A stretch of DNA of 64,000 nucleotides from Drosophila pseudoobscura (taxonomy: Eukaryota; Arthropoda; Insecta; Diptera; Drosophilidae), in contig NC_046680.1 of NCBI RefSeq assembly GCF_009870125.1, forward strand, positions 12,791,501-12,855,500. Direction: 5' to 3'. A model generated the notes under the pieces. It was not told where the DNA came from and ran no database searches. It worked only from the letters and a program-made list of their open reading frames with translations. A program made the translations under genes and the position numbers. Each line of letters opens with the position of its first letter. Within the stretch, counting starts at the first letter, position 1. Below are positions 50,291 through 61,521 of this stretch, piece by piece.

Positions 50291-53200
50291 ATGGACGATA
50301 TCAAGCTGGCGAAGGTATGTATGTTTCAATCAGTGTTGTTTGCTAAACAGTCGTAAGTTCGAGGACAGTAACATTGTCCAATCTTAATCCAGGACAAGAG
50401 TTGTGAGTCATGCAGCAATGCTTTTTTTGCTTCACCTTCTGCTCGGGTTATTCAAAATCGATGGTCAACCTGGGCGGGAATCAGGGGAAGGACCGGCACC
50501 GCACCAAGGGCTCTCTCCCTAATGCCGCAGGGCACACGAATCAAGTCTATTAAAATATAGACTTCTTTAAAACATGCGCATGGGACGGGGATGGGAATGA
50601 ATCCAGAATTCCGCCCCCTCCCGCTCTTTTCCACTGACACTCACACAATCAGGCGAGCCGAGGTTACTTTTTAGCCTTCACCCAAACATCTGAGCTACGT
50701 TAACCCACAAGTTGAACCCTCTCTCAATTGGCTATTGACATTGGCAATTGAAATAGATTCAAGAGTGCACGCACCACTTTTACTACTCTCTTTAACGATA
50801 TGTGATTCATAGGACGCTTACAAATTACATATAATATGTAAAGCCTAAAGAACCCACTCCTTAAAGAGTATTGCTTCGTAGCTTTTTGCAATAATCTTTC
50901 TCTCGCTCTCTTTTCATTGTATGAGAAAATTTCCCTGACTACACACTAACCATAGCATGTATTTAGGCGCGCGTCAATCACACTGGCAGCTTTTTGGCCT
51001 CCACCAAAGCCTTAACTACTCACTGCTTATAGGGTATGCAAGTATTTGCTTTGCGTTTTAGCTGCTCGCCAGCTGCTCCCTTCCCATTGGCTGAGAAAAT
51101 TTCCCTGGGCACAATTTTTCCCAACACCAAGCATAGCATGCATTTAGGCGCGCGCCAACCACACTGGCAGCTGAGTTCACTCCCAGCACTCGTGTCGGGA
51201 GCTGGTTCTTCTGCGGTCTTCAGGCACCCACCCGCGCACACACTCTCATACCCCCCAAGAGGGAATAACAAAGTGTCCAAATATACACACACCTTCGTAT
51301 TTATACGTACTGTGTGTTATTCGTGTGGAAAGCGAAAAGTGAAAGTCTGGAACCCAACCATCTCTTACCATCCCGTCCCGTTCCGTACCATCCCAGCACC
51401 GCCCACACTCACGTGATTTGGTTCATATGCCAAAGGGCCAGTGCCCGCTCTTTCTGTTGCTAATTCAAAATCAATAAGGCATTGTGCAACAACCATATTA
51501 ACAACAACAACATTAGCATAAACTGCAAAGCGAAACTACAGAAATGGACTTTACTAGATTCATGAATAAATTCAACGAAATCGAACGCCAACTATCCCCC
51601 ACATCGGCCCTGCGTCTGAGCTTCGACAACATATCGCCGGAGACGGAGGAGCCGCCCGATGGCAACAAGAGGCTATGGGGCGTCCCCGTGCCACCCTTTG
51701 TCTCCGACAAAGTAGTCTCCTGGATCGAGGAGGAGTTTAACGAGGCGCCCGTCTTCTACAACGGCAACTGTGTGCTCAAGAAGGTAACAGACATTCTCCA
51801 TCATGGCCTCAGCTCTGTTTCATCTCCTTTGCAATGCAAATCTCGCTACAAAGAAAATCAAACAAAAATCAATCTAATTTTCTTTTTTTTACGCATTGCC
51901 GCCAGCTCGTGGCCGGAAATTATGCAAATACCAATCGAGCTGGAGCAATATGTTCTGGGCCCTCGACTTGACCCTACTTGGCCTCTCTCCAGTAACCATT
52001 TCCCTATTTAGGTCACACAGACACAGTGATGCAATGCCAAAGTCCACTCCATTCCATTCCGGCTGCCTCCTGGCGCCATTTGCGTAGCTATTTCCTCCCA
52101 CAAATACGTACAAATTGTTGCATTATCACCGCAGTACTCGAGTCGAGGACTCTACAGGAACTGCTGGGTGTGCGGCCAATTAAATGTGTGGGTTTCCCAT
52201 TTGTTCACAAATGGGAATGGCTTCTGGCTAGCTTCGAAAACTGCACTCGTCCATCAAAGACTTCACCGCATACTGCAACAGGCTGACAAATGAAAAGGTT
52301 TCCCATGTCCCCTGACAACTGTCGTCGTCTGTTTTCCATTCCGTTTTCAATTTCCTAGCTGTGGAAAATTGCTTGCCGAAGAGTAGCGGAAGCGATGCTG
52401 ATTAAATTGAGTTGCAATCAAGGGCCCACAATCTTTAAGGATCCAAGTAGACTCGTAATGTTGTAGGTTCAATTTGCATGCTAAATTGACCGCCTGCTGT
52501 GCTTCTGGAACAATAAACCGCCCGTCCCGCTGACAATTAACTGACCTTATCTATCCCAACAATGGCCCCGCCTCGAACAGAAGCCAATGCTACCGTCGAA
52601 ATAACATGAAAGGAAATTAGTCGGCTGATGAGCGGGCTCCAGCGGCTGGGGCCCTGGAGCACAAACGGAAGGCAGGAGATGAATGAGAGTTTGAGGACCA
52701 TCAAATGCCTGAATGGGATGGCTGCCCAGCGGTTTTGTTTAATGGATGAATGGCATTCATCTTGTACCCTAAGTGTTCCCTAAATCCCTCGCTTGTAGGT
52801 TCTGTTCTGCCTGAAAAGTAAAATAAAAGAATCCCTTTATCCTTTGAACTTGCTCTTCTTCCTGGCAATGCAGCGGCTTCTGTAATATGTGTGTGTAGGG
52901 GGAGTGGGTTGTGCGGTTGTTTCAGAATGTGGGCTGCATGGATGCCGACTGACGTCAGCAGGCAGCAGCAACTGAAATGAAGATGGGCTCAAATTCCATG
53001 TAAAATATTCGTGCAATAACATTACATATTTCTGCTCTCTCTCTCTTTTTCTTTCTGTTGGTTTTCTGTCCACATTTCGGCAGGTGGAGAGTGTGCGGAT
53101 GATAGATCGCTACAATACCAAAAATCCCACTGTCGGTACCCTCTATCTGACGGCCACCCATTTGATATTCGTCGAGCCCGAGAGCAACAAGGAGACCTGG

Positions 53201-56200
53201 GTAAGTAGCCACCGATATGACATCATCAATTGTTTTATGCCCCTCCACGGGGCAACTTGTTTGTGTGGGAACTTCTGGAATCGAAAAGCCCCGTGGAATG
53301 GGTACGTAGCCTGGGCCGCAAACAATTTAGTGTCGCGACATCTGAGTCACCTGAGCCGTCGTTCCGTTCTTATGGACATGTGGAAACGTGCTCAAATGTG
53401 TGTTTTCCTGATGGGGCTTGGGCTTGGGCTTGACCTCGCATTTGAAAAAAGTTTGAGGCTTTTCCTGCATCTTACAGGCGGCAAGCCCTGTGTAATAAGA
53501 GTGATGTCTGACAGTCGTGGATGCGGCGCGGCCCGGCTGTTCGCAGTTCCGTCACTTGGCTCAAGAAGCATGAGTGCAGAAATGTTTCTTCTAAGAAGTT
53601 GCCTCAAGGCTTACGCGTCACTTTTCGTGTATTTGCGCTTTAGGTTTCCGCTTAAATTTGCAATCAGTGCGCAGAGGAAAAAGCATGGCATAATCACGTA
53701 GCGTATACGCCCCATTGCAAGCGCACAAATTGAATCCGGCCAGCATTTCTATACCAAATTAATTGCGCAAAAAGCAGCAGCGTGCACAGTACACAGTACC
53801 GTAGTACAGTAGTATATTCTCATCAGGCATAAGCCCCCAGCGGGGGGACAGAGACGACTCTTTGTATCCAACAAAAGAGGCAAGGGGATTGGGCCATGGA
53901 GTCTACGGGTGGTTTAATGGAAGGGGGCAGCTCTTGGTGGTTGCACAAACAGCTTAGTCAAGCTGTTCTGGCTTAGCGCTTTTTGCATTATGCCAGCCAA
54001 TGCGATTTGTATGCCTCAAAGCGGAAACATTTCCTAGAAAGCATGAAGCCGTAATGAATGGAATCCAATAAATTAAAAAGGCTTATTCTTAAATTTGATT
54101 TGCCTTAAACCACACCCTTGATATATATACTTACATATACATATTATGTATCCCCACTTAATTTCCATTAAATCCTCGTGGTTCTACCAATTAGGGTTCG
54201 CAGCAACCTTAAATTGAATTGCGGCTGCAACAGCTCTTACGGATGCGTAATTCTGTCAGCAGGAAAGCACGCATGCATTGCATTTTAATTGCCTGCCCCA
54301 AAATTGCATTAATTATGCTCTCCACTCGGCAACTACCGGTGCAAGTGCGACAAGTGCCCCCAAGGCAGAGAGAGAGAGAGAGAGCGAGACTCTGAACTCA
54401 CTTGTTGGCCAAGTGAGAAGAGGTTTAATTAAATGTTGAAGGGCTTCGACTGGTGGGTATTTTACGAAGAGCCTATCGATTTTCGGTGGCACTTAGCAAT
54501 TGGTTCCTAAGTCTCTCATAACCCTCCGGACAGGACTCTCAGGCTACTCCGATTTACTGTTTTTAGTGCTGCACTGAGGCGCATCAATAATTGAGTGCGG
54601 AACGAACGCAACTCCGTGCCCAGGCACGTACTTCTGTGGACTCAGCGAAGGGGGGGGATAGAGAGTCGGCGTAAAGTTAGGGGGAGGCGCGCTTGGTTCA
54701 GTTTTTCTAGCAGCGAGGCGAGCGTTGCATAATCGCAACCCTGGACAGTGTCATGGTCAAGTGTCGCAAATGAAATTGTTGGCAATGGTTTTTGCCACTA
54801 CTTGCAGATTCTGCACATGCACGTGGCCAGCATAGAGAAGCTGCCGCTGAGCACAACCGGATCGCCGCTCCTCATACGCTGCAAGACATTCCTGTCGGTC
54901 ACATTCGTGATTCCTAAGGACTCCGAGTGCCACGACGTCTACACATCACTGCTGAAGCTTTTCCAGCCAGGTGAGCAGACTTGTTTAAAGCATATCCATC
55001 GCCAACTCTTCATTCTCCTCCTCCACAGTATCCATCAACAAATTGTATTGCTTCAACTATCAGCCGGCCAAGGATGACTACCCCAAGAGCGCTGGCTGGG
55101 ACTTCTTCAACCTGGAGGCCGAGTTCAAGCACCTACTGGTGCCCAACGACAATTGGACCCTGTGCTCGATGAACGAGAAGTACGAGCTCTGCGACACCTA
55201 TCCGCGTCAGATCTACGTGCCCAAGGAGGCCACCACTCTGATGCTCATCAGTAGTTCGCGCTTCCGCTCCAAGGGACGGCTGCCGGCGCTCACCTATCTG
55301 CACAACAACAAGGTGGGTGTCAACTTCAGCATTGTTTGGATAATTAGCTGAAAAATGTCTCCTTCTTTTTAGGCCTCCATTTGCCGCTGCAGCCAGCCGC
55401 TGTCTGGCTTCAGTGCCCGCTGTTTGGAAGATGAACAAATGCTGGAGGCCATACGGAAGACAAACACTAACACTGACTACATGTATGTGGTGGATACGCG
55501 GCCGCGTGTGAGTACCATGTGACATATCCTAGAGATGAGTACCATGCAAATAGTCCCGTCCCCTTTCATATTTGCAGATCAATGCGATGGCGAATCGAGC
55601 TGCCGGCAAGGGATACGAGAACGAGGCCTTCTATGAGAACATTAAGTTCCATTTTCTGGGCATCGAAAACATACACGTACAGCGCGCCAGCTTGCAGAAG
55701 GTGCTGGAGGCCTGCGAACAGAAGTCTCCCACCATGAGCGCGTTCCTGAATGCCCTCGAGTCTTCTGGCTGGCTGAAGCACATTCGCTCCATATTGGACA
55801 CGTCGAGGTGTGTAAACATTCAATAAGATGTCAGATGGCTCGTATTTATTTGGTGACAGCTGAACAAACAGAAACTCATTCTTCTCCTCCTCTTACTCTT
55901 CCTTTTTGCAGCTTCATTGCAAATGCCGTGGACAAGGGCGTCTCTGTGGTTGTCCACTGCTCCGATGGCTGGGACCGCACCGCTCAGGTGTGCTCGCTGG
56001 CGCAGCTGATGCTGAATCCCTACTACCGCACAATCAAGGGCTTCCAGGCGTTGATCGAGAAGGATTGGCTGGCCTTCGGGCACAAGTTCAGCGAGCGTTG
56101 TGGCCACATTCAGACGGATGCAAAGGAGGTCTCGCCTATTTTCACGCAATTCCTGGACTGCACCTGGCAGCTGATGTCGCAGCGAAGCGAAGCCTTCGAG

Positions 56201-57219
56201 TTCAACGAGCGCTTCCTTCTCATCCTGCACGACCATGTGCACTCCTGCCAGTTCGGCACCTTTGTGGGCAACTGCGAGAAGGATCGACTGGACCTGAAGC
56301 TCTCCGAGCGCACATTCTCATTGTGGGGCTTCATGGCCAACCACCTGAACGAGTATATCAATCCGCTATACAGGCCCAATGTGGATGAGGCAATCAAGGC
56401 CAATCTGGCGCCGCAGTGCATCAAGTAAGGAGTCTGCGCCTGCTCAGCGACAGATAAACATTAGCGACTTATCTTTTCTTCTGTTCCTCCCGTAGATTCT
56501 GGCGGGGAATGTACTGCCGGTTTGAGAGCGGCATTCATCCGCGAGAACCGCTGGGCGATCTGCTGCTCGACAGCAAGGAGCACACCAACTCTCTGGAGGA
56601 TCATGTGCAGCATCTTACCAAGCGCATAGCAAGCTTCAAGAGCTACATCTCCAAGTCGGCCAAGAAACTACAGGATGCCACCAGCACCAACACCAAGGTC
56701 ACCAAAGAGGTGGCTGTTCCCAACGAGATCAATGACAACAAGTACAAGCGAATGGCAGAGTTGAATGATCCCCCTCTAAGATCTGATTCCCCATTCCAGA
56801 TACAACTACGACAAGAAGCTGAGCGAACTGTCCGCTGCTGATGACGACCACCCGCTAAAGGCAAACAACATGTCGTTTGCCAATCTCTCGCTGAACGCAG
56901 AGCAGACGAGCCCGCCGCAAGACCTGCCCGACGAGATCAGCTCAGTGGCCATTGATTGGAAGCCCATGCGCAATGTTACCGCCTGTTCCTGCTCCACGCC
57001 TTTCGATCAGTTTAGCAAAAAGGTGAGGCAGAACTCGGCCAGAGTTATTCGAAGCTTATCCCTAATCTATCCCCTCGACAGACACATTGTTGGCGCTGCG
57101 GTGACATCTTCTGCGAGCGCTGCATCGACAAAAATGTGTCCCTGCCAGGACACGACAGCGGCAAGCTGGTTCCCGTGTGCCGAGGCTGCTTCCGGCAAAT
57201 GCAGAAGAGCACCCCGTAG
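50291..57219 (+). CDS. Mtmr6: Myotubularin-related phosphoinositide 3-phosphatase Mtmr6 (PH-GRAM + PTP + FYVE-like)
   Basis: Removes the 3-phosphate from PI(3)P and PI(3,5)P2 on endosomal membranes. Exons (short form): 50291-50314, 53084-53200, 54808-54970, 55029-55312, 55373-55507, 55578-55807, 55912-56424, 56496-56741, 56800-57022 and 57082-57219; 690 aa. MDDIKLAK joined to VESVRMIDRYN parallels the start of human MTMR6. PH-GRAM is at about 1-110. The phosphatase domain carries VHCSDGWDRT with the catalytic Cys at 334 and Arg at 340, so it should be active. A coiled-coil segment follows near 530-570. The C-terminus (about 624-690) is a FYVE-like zinc finger with eight cysteines, but the lipid-binding signature is degenerate: KKTHCW in place of RRHHCR, and no WxxD Asp. 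Human MTMR6 lacks this finger; worm MTM-6 has one. An alternative first exon exists at 51544. Confidence 0.93.
50315..51543. other. Intron downstream of the first Mtmr6 exon, with a probable second promoter
   Basis: Contains the duplicated 80-bp block (50922 and 51092) and, at the right end, the leader of the alternative first coding exon. No other gene seen. Confidence 0.6.
50922..51173. repeat. Imperfect direct repeat of about 80 bp, 170-bp period
   Basis: The block beginning TGAGAAAATTTCCCTG at 50922 (to about 51003) recurs at 51092 (to about 51173). Both copies run through ATAGCATG-ATTTAGGCGCGCG and end in ACACTGGCAGCT. The best-conserved parts are the TGAGAAAATTTCCCT and TTTAGGCGCGCG words. 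Confidence 0.85.
51544..51783 (+). CDS. Mtmr6: Alternative first coding exon of Mtmr6 (80 codons)
   Basis: ATG at 51544 opens 80 codons, ending at the donor AAG|GTAACA (51784) in phase 0, the same phase as the first Mtmr6 exon and its shared acceptor at 53083. Splicing would replace MDDIKLAK by MDFTRFMNKFNEIERQ...YNGNCVLKK and give a protein of about 762 aa. The segment is a plausible folded or helical extension (DNISPETEEPPDGNKRLWG, then FVSDKVVSWIEEEFNE). No known domain was recognised. A separate short gene is the alternative reading, but no stop, polyadenylation signal or other acceptor supports it. Confidence 0.7.
51784..53083. other. Mtmr6 intron, no other gene
   Basis: 1.3-kb intron ending in TTCGGCAG. 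Nothing else supported. Confidence 0.7.
53201..54807. other. Mtmr6 intron (1.6 kb), no other gene
   Basis: Donor TGG|GTAAGT and acceptor CTTGCAG. It includes a GA run near 54367-54386 and a 205-codon open frame read through from the exon that is not coding (no homology; begins in the exon). Confidence 0.7.
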
Positions 57220-57933
57220 AGGGTTCCAGAACATATAGCCTAATCCGTAGTCATAGTACATTGTTGAGCATGATAGCGGTTGAGTCGTCGACCGTGCAGA
57301 CTGTGTGTTGGAGGATGAGGAATGAATGGATGAAAATGCAATTATAAACACCATGAATTATATTATTTATATTATATTTATTGTTGCATTTGTAGTGGTA
57401 GCTGCTTAGAAGCTCCTTCGAGTTGTTGCATATTTAAAACAAAACAAAAAAAGTAGAGCAAAACCAATAACATCTAAACCGCGAGGGATGGGCTTCCAGG
57501 CATCGACCCATTCCATAAGTCGGGCACAAATCTGTATATTTTGTTGTTAAACTTAGATCGGCACCCAGAAACAAACACACACAAGCAAGAGTACAAGTGA
57601 AAGCATATTAAAACTATAAAATATGTGTCTATAAAATATGTGTTAAATATACACAAACAGAAACAGCGGGGACCGCTGCAAAAATACTGTTTAATCAATT
57701 TAATTTTAAAATGCACACTATTTATTCAATGATTTCATTCACAACTGACTCGATTATAGAAACTCCTCCAGCGGTAACCCACATACAGAATGCGCCGCCC
57801 CCTCCTAAGCTGCGGTCCCTCGCATTAACCATATTCCACTAGGATTAACCTGCCTGGCAAAAAACAAGGAAGAACATAAAATACTATTCAAAATTGTTTA
57901 TCGATTTGATCAAAATGTAATAAAAAAGTAATA
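57220..57933. other. 3' flank between Mtmr6 and eIF2B-delta (convergent)
   Basis: AT-rich; probable Mtmr6 3' UTR. ATTAAA at 57607 on plus is the best polyadenylation candidate seen. Confidence 0.5.
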
Positions 57934-57939
57934 TTTATT
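57934..57939 (-). terminator. Polyadenylation signal of eIF2B-delta
   Basis: AATAAA on the minus strand, 31 nt after the stop codon at 57970. Confidence 0.75.
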
Positions 57940-57969
57940 CAACAGCAGCGGGATTTATCTGAGCGACGA

Positions 57970-60113
57970 TTAGTAGCCAATTTCTGGCTTGATGCGCAGA
58001 ATGACGGGAACGCTGGTGCAGGGCAGGATGGCCACCTCGGTGACCACGGCGCTGACCAGCTCTGGTGGCGTTATGTCATAGTTCAGGTTGAGGGGCGTTA
58101 GATGGGCCTTGGCTGTCCAGTTCTTGAGGCAGCACTTGTCGTCGCGCACTAGATCGTTGGGATCGCTCAGTTCGTTGTAAACAATGGCGTCGGTCTGGAA
58201 TCGTTCGCTGAACTTGTGCGTCTCACAGCAGACCAGAACGGGGACATTGTGGGCGTTAGCCACGAGGGCCACCTGAGCAGTGCCTGTTCGCGCCATCACA
58301 TAGCCGTTGGCGAGCAGAGCATGGGCACCCAGTAGCACCTTGGTAGCTTCGGCCATCACATAGCCCACGGCATTGATCAGCACATAGGTGCAGGGTATTC
58401 CGTGGGCGTGTAGGCGCCGCAGCATCTCCTGGCCCTCGCAGGTGGGACGCGAATCGACCACAATGACACGGAAAGCGACCTGTCGCCGCTTAGCCTCCTC
58501 GCAGATGAACTGTATTAGTGAGGAGCAGCCAAAGGTGAGCAGTACATCACCATCGGTTATTTTCTCCTGCAGAGAACTGCTTATGGCTTGAGCAGCCTTG
58601 CCAATCTGGTTTTCCATGTAGGTGTCGATGAAGTGGACGAGCAGTTCCTTCAGCTGCAATAACGATTTGGATCAACATTACTGAACGAGTAAGTCTGGCG
58701 AGAAGAGACTTACCTCCGCCTCTGGCACATCTGCCGGCAGTTGCGTGACCTGATTCCTAAACTGTTTGTAGGCATTTGACACGGAGACGGCCAGCGGACG
58801 ACACTTGTGCAGATGATCCACGTGATGCTTTACTGCAGCATCCAAGCTGCGCCCAAACTCCTTCTTGGCAGGCGTCTCAAAGTCCTGCACCACCTGCCGC
58901 AGGGCATGCAGGAAGGCAATGCACCGCGCATTGGAGCCGACCACTGTGCGCTGAGCATATTGCACTCCAAGGCGAGCCATGCTGGGATGCACCAACGGAT
59001 CGTTGATGAACAGGCTGGCGCCCTTCTCTGCACAAACCAAATGATTGAACAGCTTTACTTTGCACTCTGATTTGGCGGTGATTAATGAGTTTTTGCTGGG
59101 TGAAGAACTCGTTGCTGATTTCACAGGCGAGACGCTTTCCCGTTTTAGTTCCTTGAGTACTGTGCCTGCACCCGGAGCCTTGACCGCTGGCTGGGCTTTC
59201 TTTACTTGTCCTTGTCCTTGGGCCTTGGCTGCCCGCTGAGCTTCCTGTAGGGCCCGCCGCTCGGCTTTGCTGAGAGCGGGCTTCTTCTGTGAATCACAGA
59301 GAATGAGAGGTGTTTAAATTATATTTGTACCTTACCTTATCGTCATCCGCTGCAGAGGATGGAGCTGCGGTAAGTGTTGGAGTCTTATCTGTCACTTTTA
59401 AGTTGGCCAGCTTCTGCACTGGGGGCTCAACCTTGGTCCCACTGGATTTGGCTGCCTTCGCAGCCTGTTTGGCCGCCTTCTTAGCCTCTCGCTCAGCCTT
59501 AATCTGGTCGCGTGTCTTGTCCCCAGTTTCCGTGCCTGTCGACGCAGGGCAAGTGACTGCGGCAATGGGAGCTGCTGGCTCTGCAGTTCCTGCGGGTGGT
59601 TCTGGCTTGTCTCTGGCAGTGGTTGTGATCGTGGTTGTCAACTTGGTAGTTATGGTCGTCTGCTCCACTTCGGTGATGATTTTTGTGGCTGGTGTTGTAG
59701 CCTTTTGCTTCTTGGCCTGCTTGGCTTGCTTCTTGGCCTCGCGCTCTGCCATGACCTGCTCACGCGTTGCATCCTGCTGGCTGTTGTCCCCTGGCATTGC
59801 ACTCTCAGTGGGCGCGGAGTCAGTAGTCGACGATTTTGTAGTATTATTAGCAGTAGTAGTGCTATCTTCAACGCGATTTCGTTTGTTTCGGGGTCGATTT
59901 CGTTGCCTCTGTTTCTTTTGCTTGGCCCTGGTCGTCTGACTCTCGGTCTGTGGGAGTGGGGTGTTTAGTTAAGATAACTACCAAGCTAGGATACAATTTT
60001 AAATCAAATCATTAGGCATGCAAAACCAAAGACTACAAGTGCACTACGGTGCTAACAAGGTTTAAGTGAGTAAGGCCTGATACCTGTAACACCTGATCGC
60101 TCGTTTTAATCAT
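57970..60113 (-). CDS. eIF2Bdelta: Translation initiation factor eIF2B subunit delta
   Basis: Regulatory subunit of eIF2B, the guanine-nucleotide exchange factor that recharges eIF2 and is the target of the integrated stress response. Exons on minus: 60113-60084, 59947-59336, 59286-58714 and 58653-57970; 632 aa, all phase 0. The C-terminal half (about 270-632) is the IF-2B fold, with VHPSMARLGVQYAQ, VGSNARCIAFLHAL, VVDSRPTCEGQEML, TKVLLGAHALLANGYVM, AHNVPVLVCCETHKFSER, YDITPPELV and the C-terminus CTSVPVILRIK, all typical of eIF2B4. The N-terminal 215 residues are low complexity: basic (RAKQKKQRQRNRPRNKRNR), Thr-rich, with repeated AEREAKKxAKQAxK blocks. The first donor is ambiguous: CAG|GTATCA (used here, MIKTSDQVLQ) or GTGTTA 9 nt earlier, both in frame. 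Confidence 0.93.
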
Positions 60114-60735
60114 TTTGATAGCTTGCAAGGAGACAGACATGGACATTTAAATAGCAAAGGAAGTGGAAAGCCTGGAGAAGAAGCCCTTAGTAGCGGCACT
60201 ATTAGGACACACAAAGATGTTAGCAAATGGTAGAATTCCTCATTAACCGGCTTCGTAACTATCTATAAAGAGGGTTTTATGGCCCGGGCTCTGTTTACCT
60301 TACGAATTGTGGAATTGTTCAATTTATTTGCTCACGATGGCAAAAACTCCAGCTGATTTGATATTATCGATAGTGCCATCGATGATTCCGCAGCCCTAAT
60401 TTCAAAACTACATTTTACTACAAATAAAGTCGGCTTAGATTCTAAGACACTGTATTTAGAATTAAGATAAACTAAGCAAGCCATATATTTGTGTTACATT
60501 CTGCCAGTATAGTACAAATTGTTTACACAGCAACAGTATATTTTCGATCATCTCCTCGCACGATAGCATAAGTTTGCAGCCCCGATAGCAATTCACTCCA
60601 GAGTTGCACCTCACGATTTTATTGTGTTCTTTCAGCGAGGTACGTACGTTCGGCAATCGGGAAAATTACATAATTTTTGCATAAATCAAAAGTTGATATT
60701 TCCTCGCCACATCAGTATCCAAATCAACAACTACC
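60114..60735. other. Divergent promoter region between eIF2B-delta and the small membrane protein gene
   Basis: Contains a DRE at 60365 and probable 5' UTRs of both genes. CAGCGAG|GTACGT near 60635-60645 may be the donor of a leader intron for the + strand gene. Confidence 0.5.
60365..60372. promoter_or_regulatory. DRE (TATCGATA) in a divergent promoter
   Basis: Exact octamer about 250 bp from the eIF2B-delta ATG and 360 bp from the ATG of the small + strand gene; it could serve both. Confidence 0.7.
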
Positions 60736-61053
60736 ATGGCCGACAAAGCTGCTCCTGAAAAGCCCGCGGGCCGCCCCATGAGATACCCATACACTTTCTC
60801 GGCAAAGATTGCCCAATTCCCCATCAAGCACTACATCAAGAATCAGTGGATCTGGCGCTACTACTTCATTGCGGCTGTTGCCTGCGTGCCCGTCTTCTAC
60901 AAGATCAGCCGATTGGGTATGTTATCCTGCTCCTGCCGAAATTGCATAAACAAATGCCCTTGCTAATCAATTTTTCTTCCAACAGCCAACTCGCCCGGAA
61001 ACAAGAAGGCATGGGCCGAGTCCCAGGCTAAGGAGGCTGCCGAGCACCATTAA
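60736..61053 (+). CDS. Small single-span membrane protein, 82 aa (mitochondrial-type, unidentified)
   Basis: Two exons, 60736-60916 and 60986-61053, joined in phase 1 over a 69-bp intron (donor GG|GTATGT, acceptor CAACAG). The protein is basic at its N-terminus (KPAGRPMRYPYTFSAKIAQ), has one hydrophobic span (about 44-56, YYFIAAVACVPVF) preceded by NQWIWR, and a polar tail ending AEHH. Size and layout resemble accessory subunits of respiratory complexes in the inner membrane, and the DRE promoter shared with a translation factor suggests constitutive expression, but I could not match it to NDUFB3 or any other named subunit. ATG context is good (CTACCATGG). AATAAA follows at 61147. Confidence 0.8.
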
Positions 61054-61146
61054 ATGGCCCACAAGAGCGATGCTGCCATTAATTTAGTTTTAATATATGC
61101 ATCTACATTTCAGAGCTGTTTTTGTTGGCTTTAAACCTGATCGGCG

Positions 61147-61152
61147 AATAAA
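61147..61152 (+). terminator. Polyadenylation signal of the 82-aa gene
   Basis: AATAAA 94 nt after the stop codon. Confidence 0.75.
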
Positions 61153-61264
61153 TGAGTTGAAAACGGATACTTTTTTTGTTCATAATAAAATTGTAAAAAA
61201 TGTATTTAAAAGTGCATTAAAATACCAGACTTACATGTCTGTGTTTTCCAGGGATGGAGAAAAG

Positions 61265-61284
61265 TATCGATAGTTGTATCGATA
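61265..61284. promoter_or_regulatory. Two tandem DREs (TATCGATA) upstream of the coiled-coil gene
   Basis: Exact octamers at 61265-61272 and 61277-61284, 4 bp apart, about 240 bp before the ATG of the next gene. Confidence 0.75.
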
Positions 61285-61521
61285 ATATGCCATCCCTACT
61301 GTTGTGACGACCGGTTGTAAAAAAAACGCGGAATTTTATTTTTGTTTATCTCTGTTTTTTCAATTTAACTAGACGTGTAGTGGGCCCATACCACATTGAT
61401 AGGTGACTTTCATGGTTTCAATAGATATGCAGTTTCTCGCGCAGGTCCAGTCAAACTAAGGGTTTATCCAGCGGCCCAACGTAAACACGTGAAGTGGTAC
61501 AAAAGAGGAGGAGGAGGCGCT

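Noticed and set aside
53084-53701. 205-codon frame reading from Mtmr6 exon 2 into the intron
   Set aside because: It begins in a true exon and continues by chance after a strong GTAAGT donor; myotubularin homology resumes at 54808.
60736-61053. Identification as NDUFB3 (ND-B12)
   Set aside because: The characteristic KDPWxRNExWRY segment is missing; only a vague WRY resemblance remains.
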